A stretch of DNA of 64,000 nt. Origin: VFJQ01 sp044226525 (GTDB lineage Bacteria; Verrucomicrobiota; Verrucomicrobiia; Chthoniobacterales; Chthoniobacteraceae). The notes beneath the pieces are model-generated. The model did no database searches. It was not told the DNA's origin and was given only the letters and a program-made list of their open reading frames with translations. Location of the stretch: assembly GCA_044226525.1 (NCBI GenBank), contig JBGAGV010000003.1:248001-312000 (forward strand). Direction: 5' to 3'. Both the position numbers and the translations under genes were made by a program. How positions within the stretch are numbered: the first letter of the stretch is position 1; each line of letters opens with the position of its first letter. This document shows positions 18,103 through 27,700 of this stretch, in pieces.

Positions 18103-19578
18103 CTAAAGTTTGCCGCAAGGCCTCACGCCGGGACCAGGGCGCTTGGACAGAGAATCGCCAAGGTCGGCGCGGGCGGTTTCGGCGAGGGCTTCGAGATCGG
18201 CGACGATCTCGGGATGTTCGGTCGCGACGTTCCTCGTTTCACCCGGGTCGGAGGTCAGGTCGAAGAGGGATTTTTCGATGCGTTCGACGCGATAGCCGTG
18301 GCGGCTGGCGATGCCGCGAATGCCGGATTCCTCGATGCTCTTCGGCTGCATCTTGCCCCAGTTCGATGGTTTGCCGCCACGTCCGGGTTCGCCAGCGACG
18401 GTGAGGTAATCGTGCGGGAAATGGAGCTTCCAGCGACCGCGGCGCACGGCTTGAAGTTCATCGCCGGAATAATAGACGAACGTGTCGCGCGGCGATTTGG
18501 CGGCTTCGCCTGAGAGCAAGGACCACACGTCGATCCCGTCGATTTTCGTCTCGGGCAGGCTCGCGCCGATCAGCCGCGCGAGGGTCGGGTAGAAGTCGAT
18601 GCTGGCGAGCAATTCATCGCTGGTGCGGCCCGCCGGGATTCGTCCGGACCAGCGCGCGATGAGTGGCATTCGCACACCACCTTCAAACGCGGTGAGTTTG
18701 CCTTCACGGAAGGGCACCGCGCTTCCGGCGTGTTCGCCGTAGGAAAGGAACGGACCGTTGTCGCTCGTGAAAACGATCAGGGTCTTTTCGCGCAGACCGC
18801 AGCGATCGATCGCGGCGACGATTTCGCCGACGGACCAGTCCAGTTCTTCCACCACGTCGCCATACAGGCCGTGCTGGGTTCGGCCGAGGAAACGGCTCGA
18901 GGCAGCGATGGGCACATGCGGCATGATCTGCGGCACGTAGAGAAAAAACGGGCGCTCGCGATTTTTCTCGATGAAACCGACCGCGCGCTCGGTGAGTCGC
19001 CGGGTAAACTGCGATTGATCGGGATCGAGTTCGGTGACCTTTTCGTCTTCGTAAAAGGGCAGCGACGGAATGCCTTGAATGGTCGGGTGAAGCGGGCCGT
19101 TGTCGTTCGAGTAAGGCAGGCCGCTCCATTCGTCGAAGCCATTGTGAATCGGCAGGAACGGCGGCTGAATGCCAAGGTGCCACTTGCCGTAAATCGCGGT
19201 CGCATAACCGCGCGACTTGAACAGTTCGGGCAGGATCGTCTCGTCGGGATTGATGCCGGTTTTGCTGGTGTGATTGAGCGCTCCGGCCAGGCCCACCCGG
19301 TTGGAATAACAACCGGTCATCAGCGCCGCGCGCGAAGCCGTGCAGACGGCTTGGGCGACGAGGAAATTGGTGAACCTAGTCCCTTCGCTGGCGAGACGGT
19401 CGAGGTTCGGCGTGCGGATATCCTTCGCGCCGAAGCATGACAGGTCGGCATAACCCAGGTCGTCGGCGAGAACGAAAACCACGTTGGGTGACGCGGCGCG
19501 GGCGAACGTCGCCGCAAACAGCGCAAGCCAGAAAAAGACGCTTCGCCATGGACGGAAACTTCGCAAAGCGGCGCTCAT
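18103..19578 (-). CDS. Secreted sulfatase (type I, formylglycine)
   Basis: A protein of 491 residues with a signal peptide (ending near ATFARAA) and the type I sulfatase fold. The N-terminal metal site VLADDLGYADLSC and the modification motif CTASR (cysteine to formylglycine) are clear, with the downstream GKWHLG motif and the metal pair in SDNGP. It hydrolyses sulfate esters, probably from polysaccharides, in the periplasm or outside. It is the last gene of the five-gene operon, and its ATG overlaps the stop of the preceding sulfatase (ATGA). No anaerobic or FGE-type sulfatase-maturing enzyme lies in the window. The exact sulfatase subfamily cannot be read from the sequence alone. Confidence 0.93.
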   Translation of the reverse strand: MSAALRSFRPWRSVFFWLALFAATFARAASPNVVFVLADDLGYADLSCFGAKDIRTPNLDRLASEGTRFTNFLVAQAVCTASRAALMTGCYSNRVGLAGALNHTSKTGINPDETILPELFKSRGYATAIYGKWHLGIQPPFLPIHNGFDEWSGLPYSNDNGPLHPTIQGIPSLPFYEDEKVTELDPDQSQFTRRLTERAVGFIEKNRERPFFLYVPQIMPHVPIAASSRFLGRTQHGLYGDVVEELDWSVGEIVAAIDRCGLREKTLIVFTSDNGPFLSYGEHAGSAVPFREGKLTAFEGGVRMPLIARWSGRIPAGRTSDELLASIDFYPTLARLIGASLPETKIDGIDVWSLLSGEAAKSPRDTFVYYSGDELQAVRRGRWKLHFPHDYLTVAGEPGRGGKPSNWGKMQPKSIEESGIRGIASRHGYRVERIEKSLFDLTSDPGETRNVATEHPEIVADLEALAETARADLGDSLSKRPGPGVRPCGKL

Positions 19579-20927
19579 TTTTGCGGGGCGATGAATTCGG
19601 CAGGCTCGGGGTGCTCGATCTGCAGCGGGGCGGTGTCGCCGAGGTGCTTCTGCCAGTCGCGCAGTTTGCCGGTGAGCGCTTCGAGGCGTGGTGCCTGCGC
19701 GGGATCGTCGGCGAGGTTCTTGATTTCATCGGGATCGCTGGCGAGATCGAATAGTTCGCGCTTCGCAATCTTCGGGTAAACGATCAGCTTCCATCGCTCG
19801 TCGCGCACTGCCCGCTGGAAGTCGAGATACGAGAGGAAAAGCGAGTCGCGCACCTGCTGCGCCTTGCCGTCGATCACGGGCTTGAGGCTCACGCCATCGA
19901 TGTCCTTTGGCGCAGCGCCACCAGCGAGATCGATCGCCGTCGGCAGGATGTCGTGCAGGTAGCACATCGCGTCGCTTTTGCCGTGCGCGACGCCGGGACC
20001 GGCGAAGATCAGCGGCGCTTTCATGCCGTCTTCGTAGAGGTTCTGTTTGCCCATCAGCCCATGGCTGCCGAGCGCGAGACCGTGGTCGGCGGAGAAGACA
20101 ACAATCGTGTTCTTGTCCAGGCCCAGTTCACGGACCGTCGCGAGGATTTTGCCGAGGTAGCCGTCGAGGCAGGTGATGACGGCGTAGTAATCGTGCAGAT
20201 GTTTGCGGATCTCGTCCGGCGTGCGCGGGAAGGGCGCGAGCATCTCGTCCCGGATCGTGTTCGAGCCGATATTCCAGGGATGCTGCGGCAGGTAATTCCT
20301 CGGCAGCGGAATCTTCGCACGGTCGTATTGCGCCATGTATTTCTCCAGCGCGACGCGCGGGTCGTGCGGGTTCGCGAAGGCGAGATACATGAAGAACGGC
20401 CGCGCTTCCTTCGCCGCCGTGCGCTCGCGGAGAAAAGTGATCGCTTCCTCGGCGATCTCCTTGCCCGGCTCGCCGCTCCGGCGCTCGGCTTCGTCGTTCT
20501 TGAGGTATTTATTAATCTCGAACGTCGCCTGAATGAGCGTCGCCGTGTTGCCCTTCTTACCGTGATGATACGTCTGGTAACCCGCATCCTTGAACGCGAC
20601 CGCGAAGTTCGAACCGTCAGCGGGTGCAAGGTTCTTCCCGCCCTTCGTGCCATTCGTGCCCGACCAGCGGAAATAAGCCCGCCCGCTCAGCAGCATGTTG
20701 CGGCTCGGCGTGCAGATCGCCGGCGAATTCCCGCCGAGGCAGTGCGCGTTCGTGAACGCAAATCCGCGCTCCACCAGCGAATCGAGCACCGGCGTCTTCA
20801 CCGCCGGATTAAACGCCCCCACCGCATCCGCCCGCTGATCGTCGGCGAAGAGAAAAAGGACGTTCGGTTTCTCCGCCGCCACGGCGAGCGTGGCGGCGGC
20901 GCAAAACAGCAGACCAAGCAGGCGCAT
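19575..20927 (-). CDS. Secreted sulfatase (type I, formylglycine)
   Basis: A protein of 450 residues from the ATG at 20925-20927 (MRLLGLLFCAAATLAVAAEKPN, a signal peptide). A GTG four codons upstream at 20937-20939 overlaps the previous stop codon and is the alternative start. Metal-site motif FLFADDQRADAVG, formylglycine motif CTPSR and the later SADHGLALG block identify a type I sulfatase. The C-terminal YPKIAKRELFDLASDPDE is typical of secreted polysaccharide sulfatases. It has a different architecture from its two operon neighbours, so the three enzymes probably attack different sulfate positions or linkages. Confidence 0.92.
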   Translation of the reverse strand: MRLLGLLFCAAATLAVAAEKPNVLFLFADDQRADAVGAFNPAVKTPVLDSLVERGFAFTNAHCLGGNSPAICTPSRNMLLSGRAYFRWSGTNGTKGGKNLAPADGSNFAVAFKDAGYQTYHHGKKGNTATLIQATFEINKYLKNDEAERRSGEPGKEIAEEAITFLRERTAAKEARPFFMYLAFANPHDPRVALEKYMAQYDRAKIPLPRNYLPQHPWNIGSNTIRDEMLAPFPRTPDEIRKHLHDYYAVITCLDGYLGKILATVRELGLDKNTIVVFSADHGLALGSHGLMGKQNLYEDGMKAPLIFAGPGVAHGKSDAMCYLHDILPTAIDLAGGAAPKDIDGVSLKPVIDGKAQQVRDSLFLSYLDFQRAVRDERWKLIVYPKIAKRELFDLASDPDEIKNLADDPAQAPRLEALTGKLRDWQKHLGDTAPLQIEHPEPAEFIAPQK

Positions 20928-20935
20928 CACTTCGA

Positions 20936-21562
20936 TCACTTCGCTTTGGCGGACCAGACGCGGAGGTTGCGGAAGCTGGCGGTCTGGCCGGCGACGGTAA
21001 AGCCGGGGGCTAGCTTCTCTTGTTTGAAGAGGTCGTTACTGCCTTTGCCGGTGATCTTGCCGTCGAGCGTGCCGACGAGTTGATCGCCGACCATTTCCAT
21101 GACGACGGTGTGCCAGGTGCCGGGCTCGATCTTCACGGGCTGGGTGAGGAAGACGACGGCTTTATCGGGGCCTTCGTGGTCGTTGTCGTCGCGTTGCACG
21201 CGGAAGGAACCGGGCGCGATGAGGATGCGGGCCATGTGATCCTTCTTCGCGTTGATGGTGAAGGAGACGCCTTTCGCCCCGTCGAGTTTTACCTCGAAGC
21301 TGGCGACAAAATCCTGCATCGTGATCGGGTGCCGCGTGACGGCGCCGTGTTTGTCTTCCGGCTTTTCCGCGCCGCGGAGCGCGCCGTCGGCGATCTCCCA
21401 TTTGCCTTTGGCCGACTTCCAATCCTTGTCGCTGAAGGACGAGGTGAGGTCGTCGGAGAAGAGCAGTTTCCCGGGCTGGGCGATCTGGGTCGGCGGCGGG
21501 GTGGGTTCCGCGGCGAACGCAGCGGCGGTGAGAGCGAGGGAGAGAACGGCGGGGAGTTTCAT
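20936..21562 (-). CDS. Secreted DUF1080/concanavalin-like protein
   Basis: A protein of 208 residues with a signal peptide (MKLPAVLSLALTAAAFAAEP) and a beta-sandwich sequence of the DUF1080/laminin-G type: KLLFSDDLTSSFSDKDW near the start, VKIEPGTWHTVVMEMVGDQL in the middle and TASFRNLRVWSA at the end. Such domains occur with sulfatases and glycan enzymes in Verrucomicrobiota and Planctomycetota and may bind or cleave carbohydrate. The ATG at 21560-21562 overlaps the stop of the sialate O-acetylesterase gene as ATGA; the longer open frame upstream of it is not used. No catalytic residues can be assigned from the sequence alone. Confidence 0.82.
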   Translation of the reverse strand: MKLPAVLSLALTAAAFAAEPTPPPTQIAQPGKLLFSDDLTSSFSDKDWKSAKGKWEIADGALRGAEKPEDKHGAVTRHPITMQDFVASFEVKLDGAKGVSFTINAKKDHMARILIAPGSFRVQRDDNDHEGPDKAVVFLTQPVKIEPGTWHTVVMEMVGDQLVGTLDGKITGKGSNDLFKQEKLAPGFTVAGQTASFRNLRVWSAKAK

Positions 21563-23133
21563 TTGGCTTCGGGTTTGGGTTGAACGGATTTGGCGGGGCG
21601 TTTCGCGGACGCGGCTTTGACCGGCGCGACAGGCGCGGGCTGCGCCCAGTCGTCCGTGCGGAAGGGCGAGGCGGGCAGGCCGGCTTTGTTCCAGAGGTTG
21701 CCGTCGGGCATGTTTTTCCACGCGTAGCGAACGGCTTTCGGCTCGGGCACGTCGGCGCTGCTGACTTCAATTTTGTCCTTCACGATCTTCGCGGTCGCGG
21801 GAACGAATTTCTGGTCTTCGCCCGCGATGAGGAAGCCGGTAAGATCGCCGTCCTTGGCGACGAGTCCGCCGCCAACCTGGGTGAAGGTGAGCGTAGCTTT
21901 GCCTTTCGCAAAGGTGGCCGATTTGAAGTCCGGGCCGCTGGAGACGATGTCCTTGCCGTAGGTCTTCGCAATGGCCTGCAGCGCGAGGCGCTGGCCGGCG
22001 GGCTCCTTGTGTTTCGGGTGAATATCCATCGCTTCGCCAGCGTCGGGGATGACGGCGATGCCGGTGTTCGGCGTGTGCAGCGCGATCTGCCGCTGGGTGT
22101 CGCGGAAGTATGCCCACGCTTCCGCCTGCGGTTTGTCGTAGGGTGCGAGTTGGACGATGAGGAAGGTAAGGTCGGGGTTGAAGTCGGCGCGCCAGTTTTT
22201 GATCATCGCGGGCAGCAATTCGCGGTAGTTCGGCGCGTCGCTCGAGTTAGCCTCACCTTGATACCAGATGGCTCCGCGCATGGCGTAAGGCACCAGCGGC
22301 GCGATCATGCCGTTGTAGAGGCAGGCCGGGCGCTTCGATCCGAGGAACGCCGGGCCGCGCGGTGGACGCGGCGCGGGCTTGCCCGCGGCCTTGGCTTCGG
22401 CCACGGTTTTCTTCCACGCTTCAAGGTCGGCTTTGACTTTCGCTTCAGCCGCAGCACGCCCTTTCTCCGCCTCAGCCTGCGCGTCGAGATGCTTCTTCCC
22501 AGCGGGCAGCGATTCGAGCATTTCCTTGCTCGTCCACGCCTGCGCGGGCGTGCCGCCGACGGACGAACTGATGAGCCCGATCGGGACGTCGAGCGCCTTT
22601 TGCAGATCGCGGCCGAAGAAATAACCGACGGCGGTAAAGCCGGGCGTGGTCTGCGGATTGCACGGCTCCCACTTCGCTTTCACGTCACGCTGCGGCGTGT
22701 CCTGCGGATTGGTGCCGACTTTGAAGAGGCGGATTTTCGGGTTCTCCGATTTCGCGGCGGCTTCCGCGCTGATGTCCGCGCGGTTGAGCGTGAAAGCCAT
22801 GTTCGACTGGCCGCTGCACAACCACACTTCACCGACGAGCACGTCTTTCACTTCGAGTTTGTTCGTGCCTTCGACGGTAAGGACGTGCGGGCCGCCGGCT
22901 TTGAGCGGCTTGAGCTTCACCTGCCATTTGCCATCTTTCGCCGTCGTCGTGGCGGTCTGACCGGCGAGGGAAACGGTGACTTTCTCGCCATCGTTCGCGG
23001 TGCCCCAGACTGGCACAGGCAGCTCGCGCTGGAGCACGGCGCCATCGGTGAAGAGTGCGTGCAGTTTGACTTCGGCCTGCGTCGCGGACGCCGCCGCGAG
23101 CAGGAGGATGGGGATGAGATGAGTGCGTTTCAT
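21559..23133 (-). CDS. Secreted sialate O-acetylesterase-like esterase
   Basis: A protein of 524 residues with a signal peptide (MKRTHLIPILLLAAASATQA) and an SGNH-type sialate O-acetylesterase domain. The nucleophile serine is in LCSGQSNMAF, the next block is WYQGEANSSD, and the Asp/His end of the triad is in DAGEAMDIHPKHK. It removes O-acetyl groups from sugars; in this context the target is more likely an acetylated, sulfated polysaccharide than sialic acid. A basic Lys/Ala/Pro tail ends the protein. The ATG at 23131-23133 overlaps the stop of the upstream sulfatase gene (ATGA), which decides this start over the longer open frame. Confidence 0.9.
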   Translation of the reverse strand: MKRTHLIPILLLAAASATQAEVKLHALFTDGAVLQRELPVPVWGTANDGEKVTVSLAGQTATTTAKDGKWQVKLKPLKAGGPHVLTVEGTNKLEVKDVLVGEVWLCSGQSNMAFTLNRADISAEAAAKSENPKIRLFKVGTNPQDTPQRDVKAKWEPCNPQTTPGFTAVGYFFGRDLQKALDVPIGLISSSVGGTPAQAWTSKEMLESLPAGKKHLDAQAEAEKGRAAAEAKVKADLEAWKKTVAEAKAAGKPAPRPPRGPAFLGSKRPACLYNGMIAPLVPYAMRGAIWYQGEANSSDAPNYRELLPAMIKNWRADFNPDLTFLIVQLAPYDKPQAEAWAYFRDTQRQIALHTPNTGIAVIPDAGEAMDIHPKHKEPAGQRLALQAIAKTYGKDIVSSGPDFKSATFAKGKATLTFTQVGGGLVAKDGDLTGFLIAGEDQKFVPATAKIVKDKIEVSSADVPEPKAVRYAWKNMPDGNLWNKAGLPASPFRTDDWAQPAPVAPVKAASAKRPAKSVQPKPEAK

Positions 23134-24578
23134 TGATTCTTCAGTTTGGCCTTTTTGGCGCGTTTCATGTCCTTGTGAGCGGATTCCTTTTTCGAGTCGC
23201 CTTCCTCGGCGCCGCCGCGACCGCCGATGTCTTTCGCGTCGGACTTCGGCAGGAATTTCGCCAGTTCCGCTTTCTGCGCCGCGTAATGCGAGTCGCTGGC
23301 GAGATTGGTCCACTCGTTGGGATCGGTCTGCTCGTTGTAGAGCTCCTCACCGCCGTCGGCATAACGGATGTAACGCCAGCCTTCGCTGCGCACGGCGTGG
23401 TTCTTGAATTGATACGTCGTCAGGCCGGGCTGTTCCCAGTTCGCTTTCGAATCGGCCAGCAACGCGCGGATGCTCTGACCCTCGACATGGCTCGGCGTGG
23501 CGATGCCGGCGAGGTCCGTGAGCGTGGGAAAGATCGACATGAAATCGACGGTGCGCTCGCAAACGCTGCCCGGTTTTGTCACGCCCGGCACGACCCAGAT
23601 GAGCGGCGAACGGGTCGCCTCTTCCCACAGCGCAAATTTGCGCCAGTGCTGCTTTTCACCGAGGTGCCAGCCGTGATCGCACCAGAAGACGATGATGGTA
23701 TTCGCCTTGTCGGGCGCCTTGTCGTAGGCGTCGAGCAAGCGACCGATGTTCATGTCGGTGTAAGCGATCGCAGCGAGGTAACCCTGGATGGCTTCCTTCC
23801 AGCGCCCGGCCTTGACGATGTTCGCATGATCCCCTTCCGGCTTCGCCATCTTCACCCCCGCGGGCGGGATATCCTTCAAGTCTTCGTCGAGATGCGGCGG
23901 CAGCTCGATTTTGTCCGCCGGGAACATGTCGTAATATTTCTGCGGCACGTTCCAAGGCATGTGCGGCTTGTGCAGGCCGACGGCGAGGAAGAAGGGTTTG
24001 TCGTGTTTCTTGCCCAGCTCGGCGATGCCGTAGTCGGTGATCTTCCAATCAGGCAGTGCATCGTCGGCGCAATCAAACGGGGCGAACTTGATCCCACCCA
24101 CGCCGTCGTCCTTCGCCGTTCTCGCGAGCGCCTTCTCGGCTTTTCCACCGCCCTCGGTGCGAAGGTAGTCATCCCAGTCCTCAAGGCGTTTGTAGGACTC
24201 GTGGTAAATTTTCCCCGACCCGCACACGAAATAACCCGCGCTGCGGAAAGCGTGGGTCATGGTTTTTTCCTCCGGGATGACGGTGCGCCAGTCGTTGTTG
24301 TTGTTGTAAACGCCGGTGCTGAACGGACGCAGCCCGCTCATCAGCGCTGCACGCGACGGATTGCAGACCGGCGCCGCGCAATAGCTATGCGTGAACGCCA
24401 CGCCCATCTTCGCGAGCCGGTCGATGTTCGGCGTCCTGGTTTGCGGATTGTGGCCGAGGTAGCCGACCCAGTCGCGCAGATCATCGATGGCGATGAAGAG
24501 CACATTCGGTTTTTCGGCCGCCCGGCTGAAACCGAGCAGGGCGAAAAGGGCGAGGAGGGTGAGAATTCGGGGGCGCAT
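23130..24578 (-). CDS. Secreted sulfatase, iduronate-2-sulfatase-like
   Basis: A protein of 482 residues with a signal peptide (ending GFSRA before AEKPNVLF). The metal motif FIAIDDLRDWVGYLG, formylglycine motif CNPSR, the GSGKIYHE block and a final YRYIRYADGGEELY-type region (as in RYIRYADGGEELYNE) fit the iduronate-2-sulfatase-like group, which acts on uronate or related 2-sulfates. The C-terminus is a Lys-rich tail after residue 450. This is the first gene of the operon: the 187 bases upstream are shared with the divergent 3480-residue gene. The substrate is inferred only from family resemblance. Confidence 0.93.
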   Translation of the reverse strand: MRPRILTLLALFALLGFSRAAEKPNVLFIAIDDLRDWVGYLGHNPQTRTPNIDRLAKMGVAFTHSYCAAPVCNPSRAALMSGLRPFSTGVYNNNNDWRTVIPEEKTMTHAFRSAGYFVCGSGKIYHESYKRLEDWDDYLRTEGGGKAEKALARTAKDDGVGGIKFAPFDCADDALPDWKITDYGIAELGKKHDKPFFLAVGLHKPHMPWNVPQKYYDMFPADKIELPPHLDEDLKDIPPAGVKMAKPEGDHANIVKAGRWKEAIQGYLAAIAYTDMNIGRLLDAYDKAPDKANTIIVFWCDHGWHLGEKQHWRKFALWEEATRSPLIWVVPGVTKPGSVCERTVDFMSIFPTLTDLAGIATPSHVEGQSIRALLADSKANWEQPGLTTYQFKNHAVRSEGWRYIRYADGGEELYNEQTDPNEWTNLASDSHYAAQKAELAKFLPKSDAKDIGGRGGAEEGDSKKESAHKDMKRAKKAKLKNQ

Positions 24579-24765
24579 AGCGGGGCGCGAAAGCAGCGGA
24601 AACGGTCGCCGGTGTCCACTCGCCCAAAGCGGTAGGCAAAATGCTGTCCGAAGGGAAACGCCCCACGCCGCCGATTTGAGTAACGAAGATTGTCGGTTGC
24701 GTTAAAACCCCTTGTCAGTGAAAACACTACGCTAGCGGCGCCCGTCGCCGCCCCCCTCCCGAACC
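24579..24765. promoter_or_regulatory. Divergent intergenic region (sulfatase operon / Calx-beta gene)
   Basis: This 187-base gap separates the start of the sulfatase operon (minus) from the start of the 3480-residue gene (plus), so promoters for both must lie here or nearby. The centre is AT-richer than the flanks (24680-24730, containing GTTAAAACCCCTTGTCA). No convincing -10/-35 pair, operator palindrome or riboswitch is visible. The plus-strand leader just before the ATG is C-rich and has no Shine-Dalgarno sequence. Confidence 0.4.
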
Positions 24766-27700
24766 ATGCGTTTCCGACTTCGTCTCGTCGCGTTGGCCGC
24801 CCTCATCGCCGCCTCGGCTCTCGTCTATCTTTCGTCACAGCCTGATACCCCGCCGACAGCCAAGGCGACCATCCCGATCACTGGGTCCTCCCAACCGGAG
24901 GTGGAGACCGCCCTGCCTCCCCAGAAGCCGGTTGCGAAAACTCACGCAGCCTCCGCCCCCGTCGCCGAACCGATCGCCGTTTTCACCGAGTGGACCCAGC
25001 GTTATCTCGCGGCCAGCCCCAAGGAACGCCGCGCGCTCGTTCCAGAGGGAGTTCGCCTCGCGCAGGCACGGCGTCCGGTGTTCAAGCAACTCATCAAGGA
25101 CGATCCCCGCCGAGCCTTGGGCGAAGCAATCCCGATGGTCGTGCGGCAACAGATGCCGGTTCGGGTTCTGGAGCAGCTCGAAGCTCGCCTGAATGGGGTC
25201 GCCGCGCTACGCGTGATTCAGGGGGTGCCGCTGCCCGGCGATTCCCGCCCGGCCACCTCACTGACCTTCCACGAAGCGGAGTTCAAAGATGGTAAAACCT
25301 ATCGCGCCTACGTGTATGGGCAGCGGGAGGAAAAGGTCACATGGACCGCAGGCGCATCGCTGAATGGCGTCGCGCTCGATGCGGACTTCGCCGTAAACGA
25401 AAACCCGTCGCGCACGCTCGAAGTCGGCGAGATTCCGAACCCGGACAAACCGCAGGTGAACATCTGTCCGGTCTCGGGCAAGACCACAGCTTCCACCGCC
25501 GAGGGCGAAAAGATCGGCGAGGATACGCCGGCGGTCGAAACGGCGACCGAGGTCGTTCACTTCTGCGGGCCGATTCACATCGATCCTTACAATCAGACGC
25601 TTATCATGGGCGAAGGAGTGAGCGGCGGGGCGTTTGGTTTTACCGGGATCTTACCCTCCGCCCCGACACCAGCGCTGGGTAATGTGAAGGTGCTGGCGAT
25701 CCCGATGACCTACGCGGATCAAAATACCGTGCCGAGCACTGAGGCTGCGCTTTCGGCGACCTTTCGCGACGTCGCGGATTTCTATGCGAAGGCCTCCTAT
25801 GGCCGCATCTCGCTCGTCGGCGTGGTGAGTCCGCCCGTAAAGCTCCCGCACAACGAAGCGTGGTATGTGAACCGCGACACGACCAACGGCGGCGACATCA
25901 GCGGCACCAGCGTCGAACATCAGCACGCTCGCGAGGAAGCGCGCAAACTCGGCTACGACTGGAACGACTACGACTGTATCGTCGTGCGGCACAATGGCGG
26001 CCCCGGCAGCTACGGCGGGCTCGGCGGCGGCAGCAGTGTGTGGGTGCGCGGCGATGGCGTCTCGCTGTGGGCGCACGAAATCGGGCACTGCTTCGGACTC
26101 GCCCATTCGAACGCCTGGAACACTGCGGGCACCAGTGCCATCGGCGCCGGTGCGAACCAGGAATACGGCGACACCTACGACATCATGGGCGGCGCCGGCT
26201 ACCCGGCGGGGCACTACAACGCGCAAGCGAAGAACCAGATCAAATGGCTGCCCTCGAACTTTGTCGAGAACGTGACGACGAGTGGCGTGTATCGTCTCTA
26301 TGCGTTCGACCAGGGCGTGCTGCTGCCCGATCGCCGCTACGCGATGACGATCGTGAAAGACGCGCAGAGGACCTACTGGGGAGAAGTCCGCGCACTCGTG
26401 GACACGAACCCATGGGTAAAAAATGGGATGCTGCTTGGCTGGCGCTATCCGAACGGGAGCGGCAGCAATCTCCAGCGCATCGACACCACGCCCGGCTCGC
26501 CATTTTCGCAGGAGGACGCCGCCATCTCGGTAGGCAGCACCTTCTCGGATACCGAGACCGGCATTCATCTGACGACGATCGCAGTCAACGATTCGCCGCG
26601 TTACGTCGATGTGGCAGTGAACTTCGGCAGCTTCCCCGGGAATCACGCGCCCACCCTTGCGCTCGCTGCCTCCGCGACGGTCGTGCCGCTCGGCGCCACC
26701 GTCACGTTCACCGCGACGGCCAACGACGTGGACGGTGATACGCTCGCATATTCGTGGCAGCACTTTGGCGATACGAGCGTGAAACTCGTCTCGGGCAATT
26801 CACCCGCCATCACCCGCACCTTCTCGACCGCAGGGAGCTACATCGTGAGTTGCACCGTGAGCGACATGAAAGGCGGCTCCACGACGCGGAATCAACTCAT
26901 CACGGTGGGCAGCGGCAATTCGCGTTTCACCATCAGCGGACGCGTGACGCTCCTCGGCCAGGGCCTGCAGGACGTGGTCGTAACGGCGAACGGTGCCAAT
27001 GGCGTGGTGACCGACGCCGACGGCTATTACACGATCCCGAATCTCGCCGCGAACACCTATACGATGACGCCGCTGCTCTACGGCTACACGTTCGGTGAAC
27101 TCTTCAACAATAGCGTCACCGTCGGTCCGAACGCGGCCGGCGCGGACTTTGAGGCGACGGCGACGCCGGTCGTCACCATCGAGGCCACCGTGCCGAATGC
27201 GAGCGAAGGACCGACCGTCACGAACGGGCGTTTCACGCTCACGCGCACCGGCGACCTCAGCCAGGATCTCGTCGTGAATGTAAATCCCGCGCAGGGCAGT
27301 GCGACGAAAGGCACGTCTGCTCCCACGGGCGACTATTATTTCCCAACCGACTACGCCACTGGTTCGCAGGGCTTCAGCACGTTCACGATTCCCGCCGATT
27401 CCGCAACACTCGACGTGATCGTGACGCCCAATACGGATACGAGCGCGGAGGGACCCGAAACCGTGATCCTTCAACTCGGCCCGGGCAACGGCTACCTCGT
27501 GGGACCGGCGTCGAGCGCAACCGTCGTCATCAACGACGACGATACCGCGCTGCCGAAAGTTTCCGTCGCCGCCACGACCGTCGCGACGGTGGAAAACTCA
27601 GGCGCGCCCGCGGTGCTCACTTTCACGCGCTCGGGGGCAACCACCACGGCACTCGCAGTCAATTACACGGTGAGCGGCAGCGCGACGAGCGGGGCCGATT

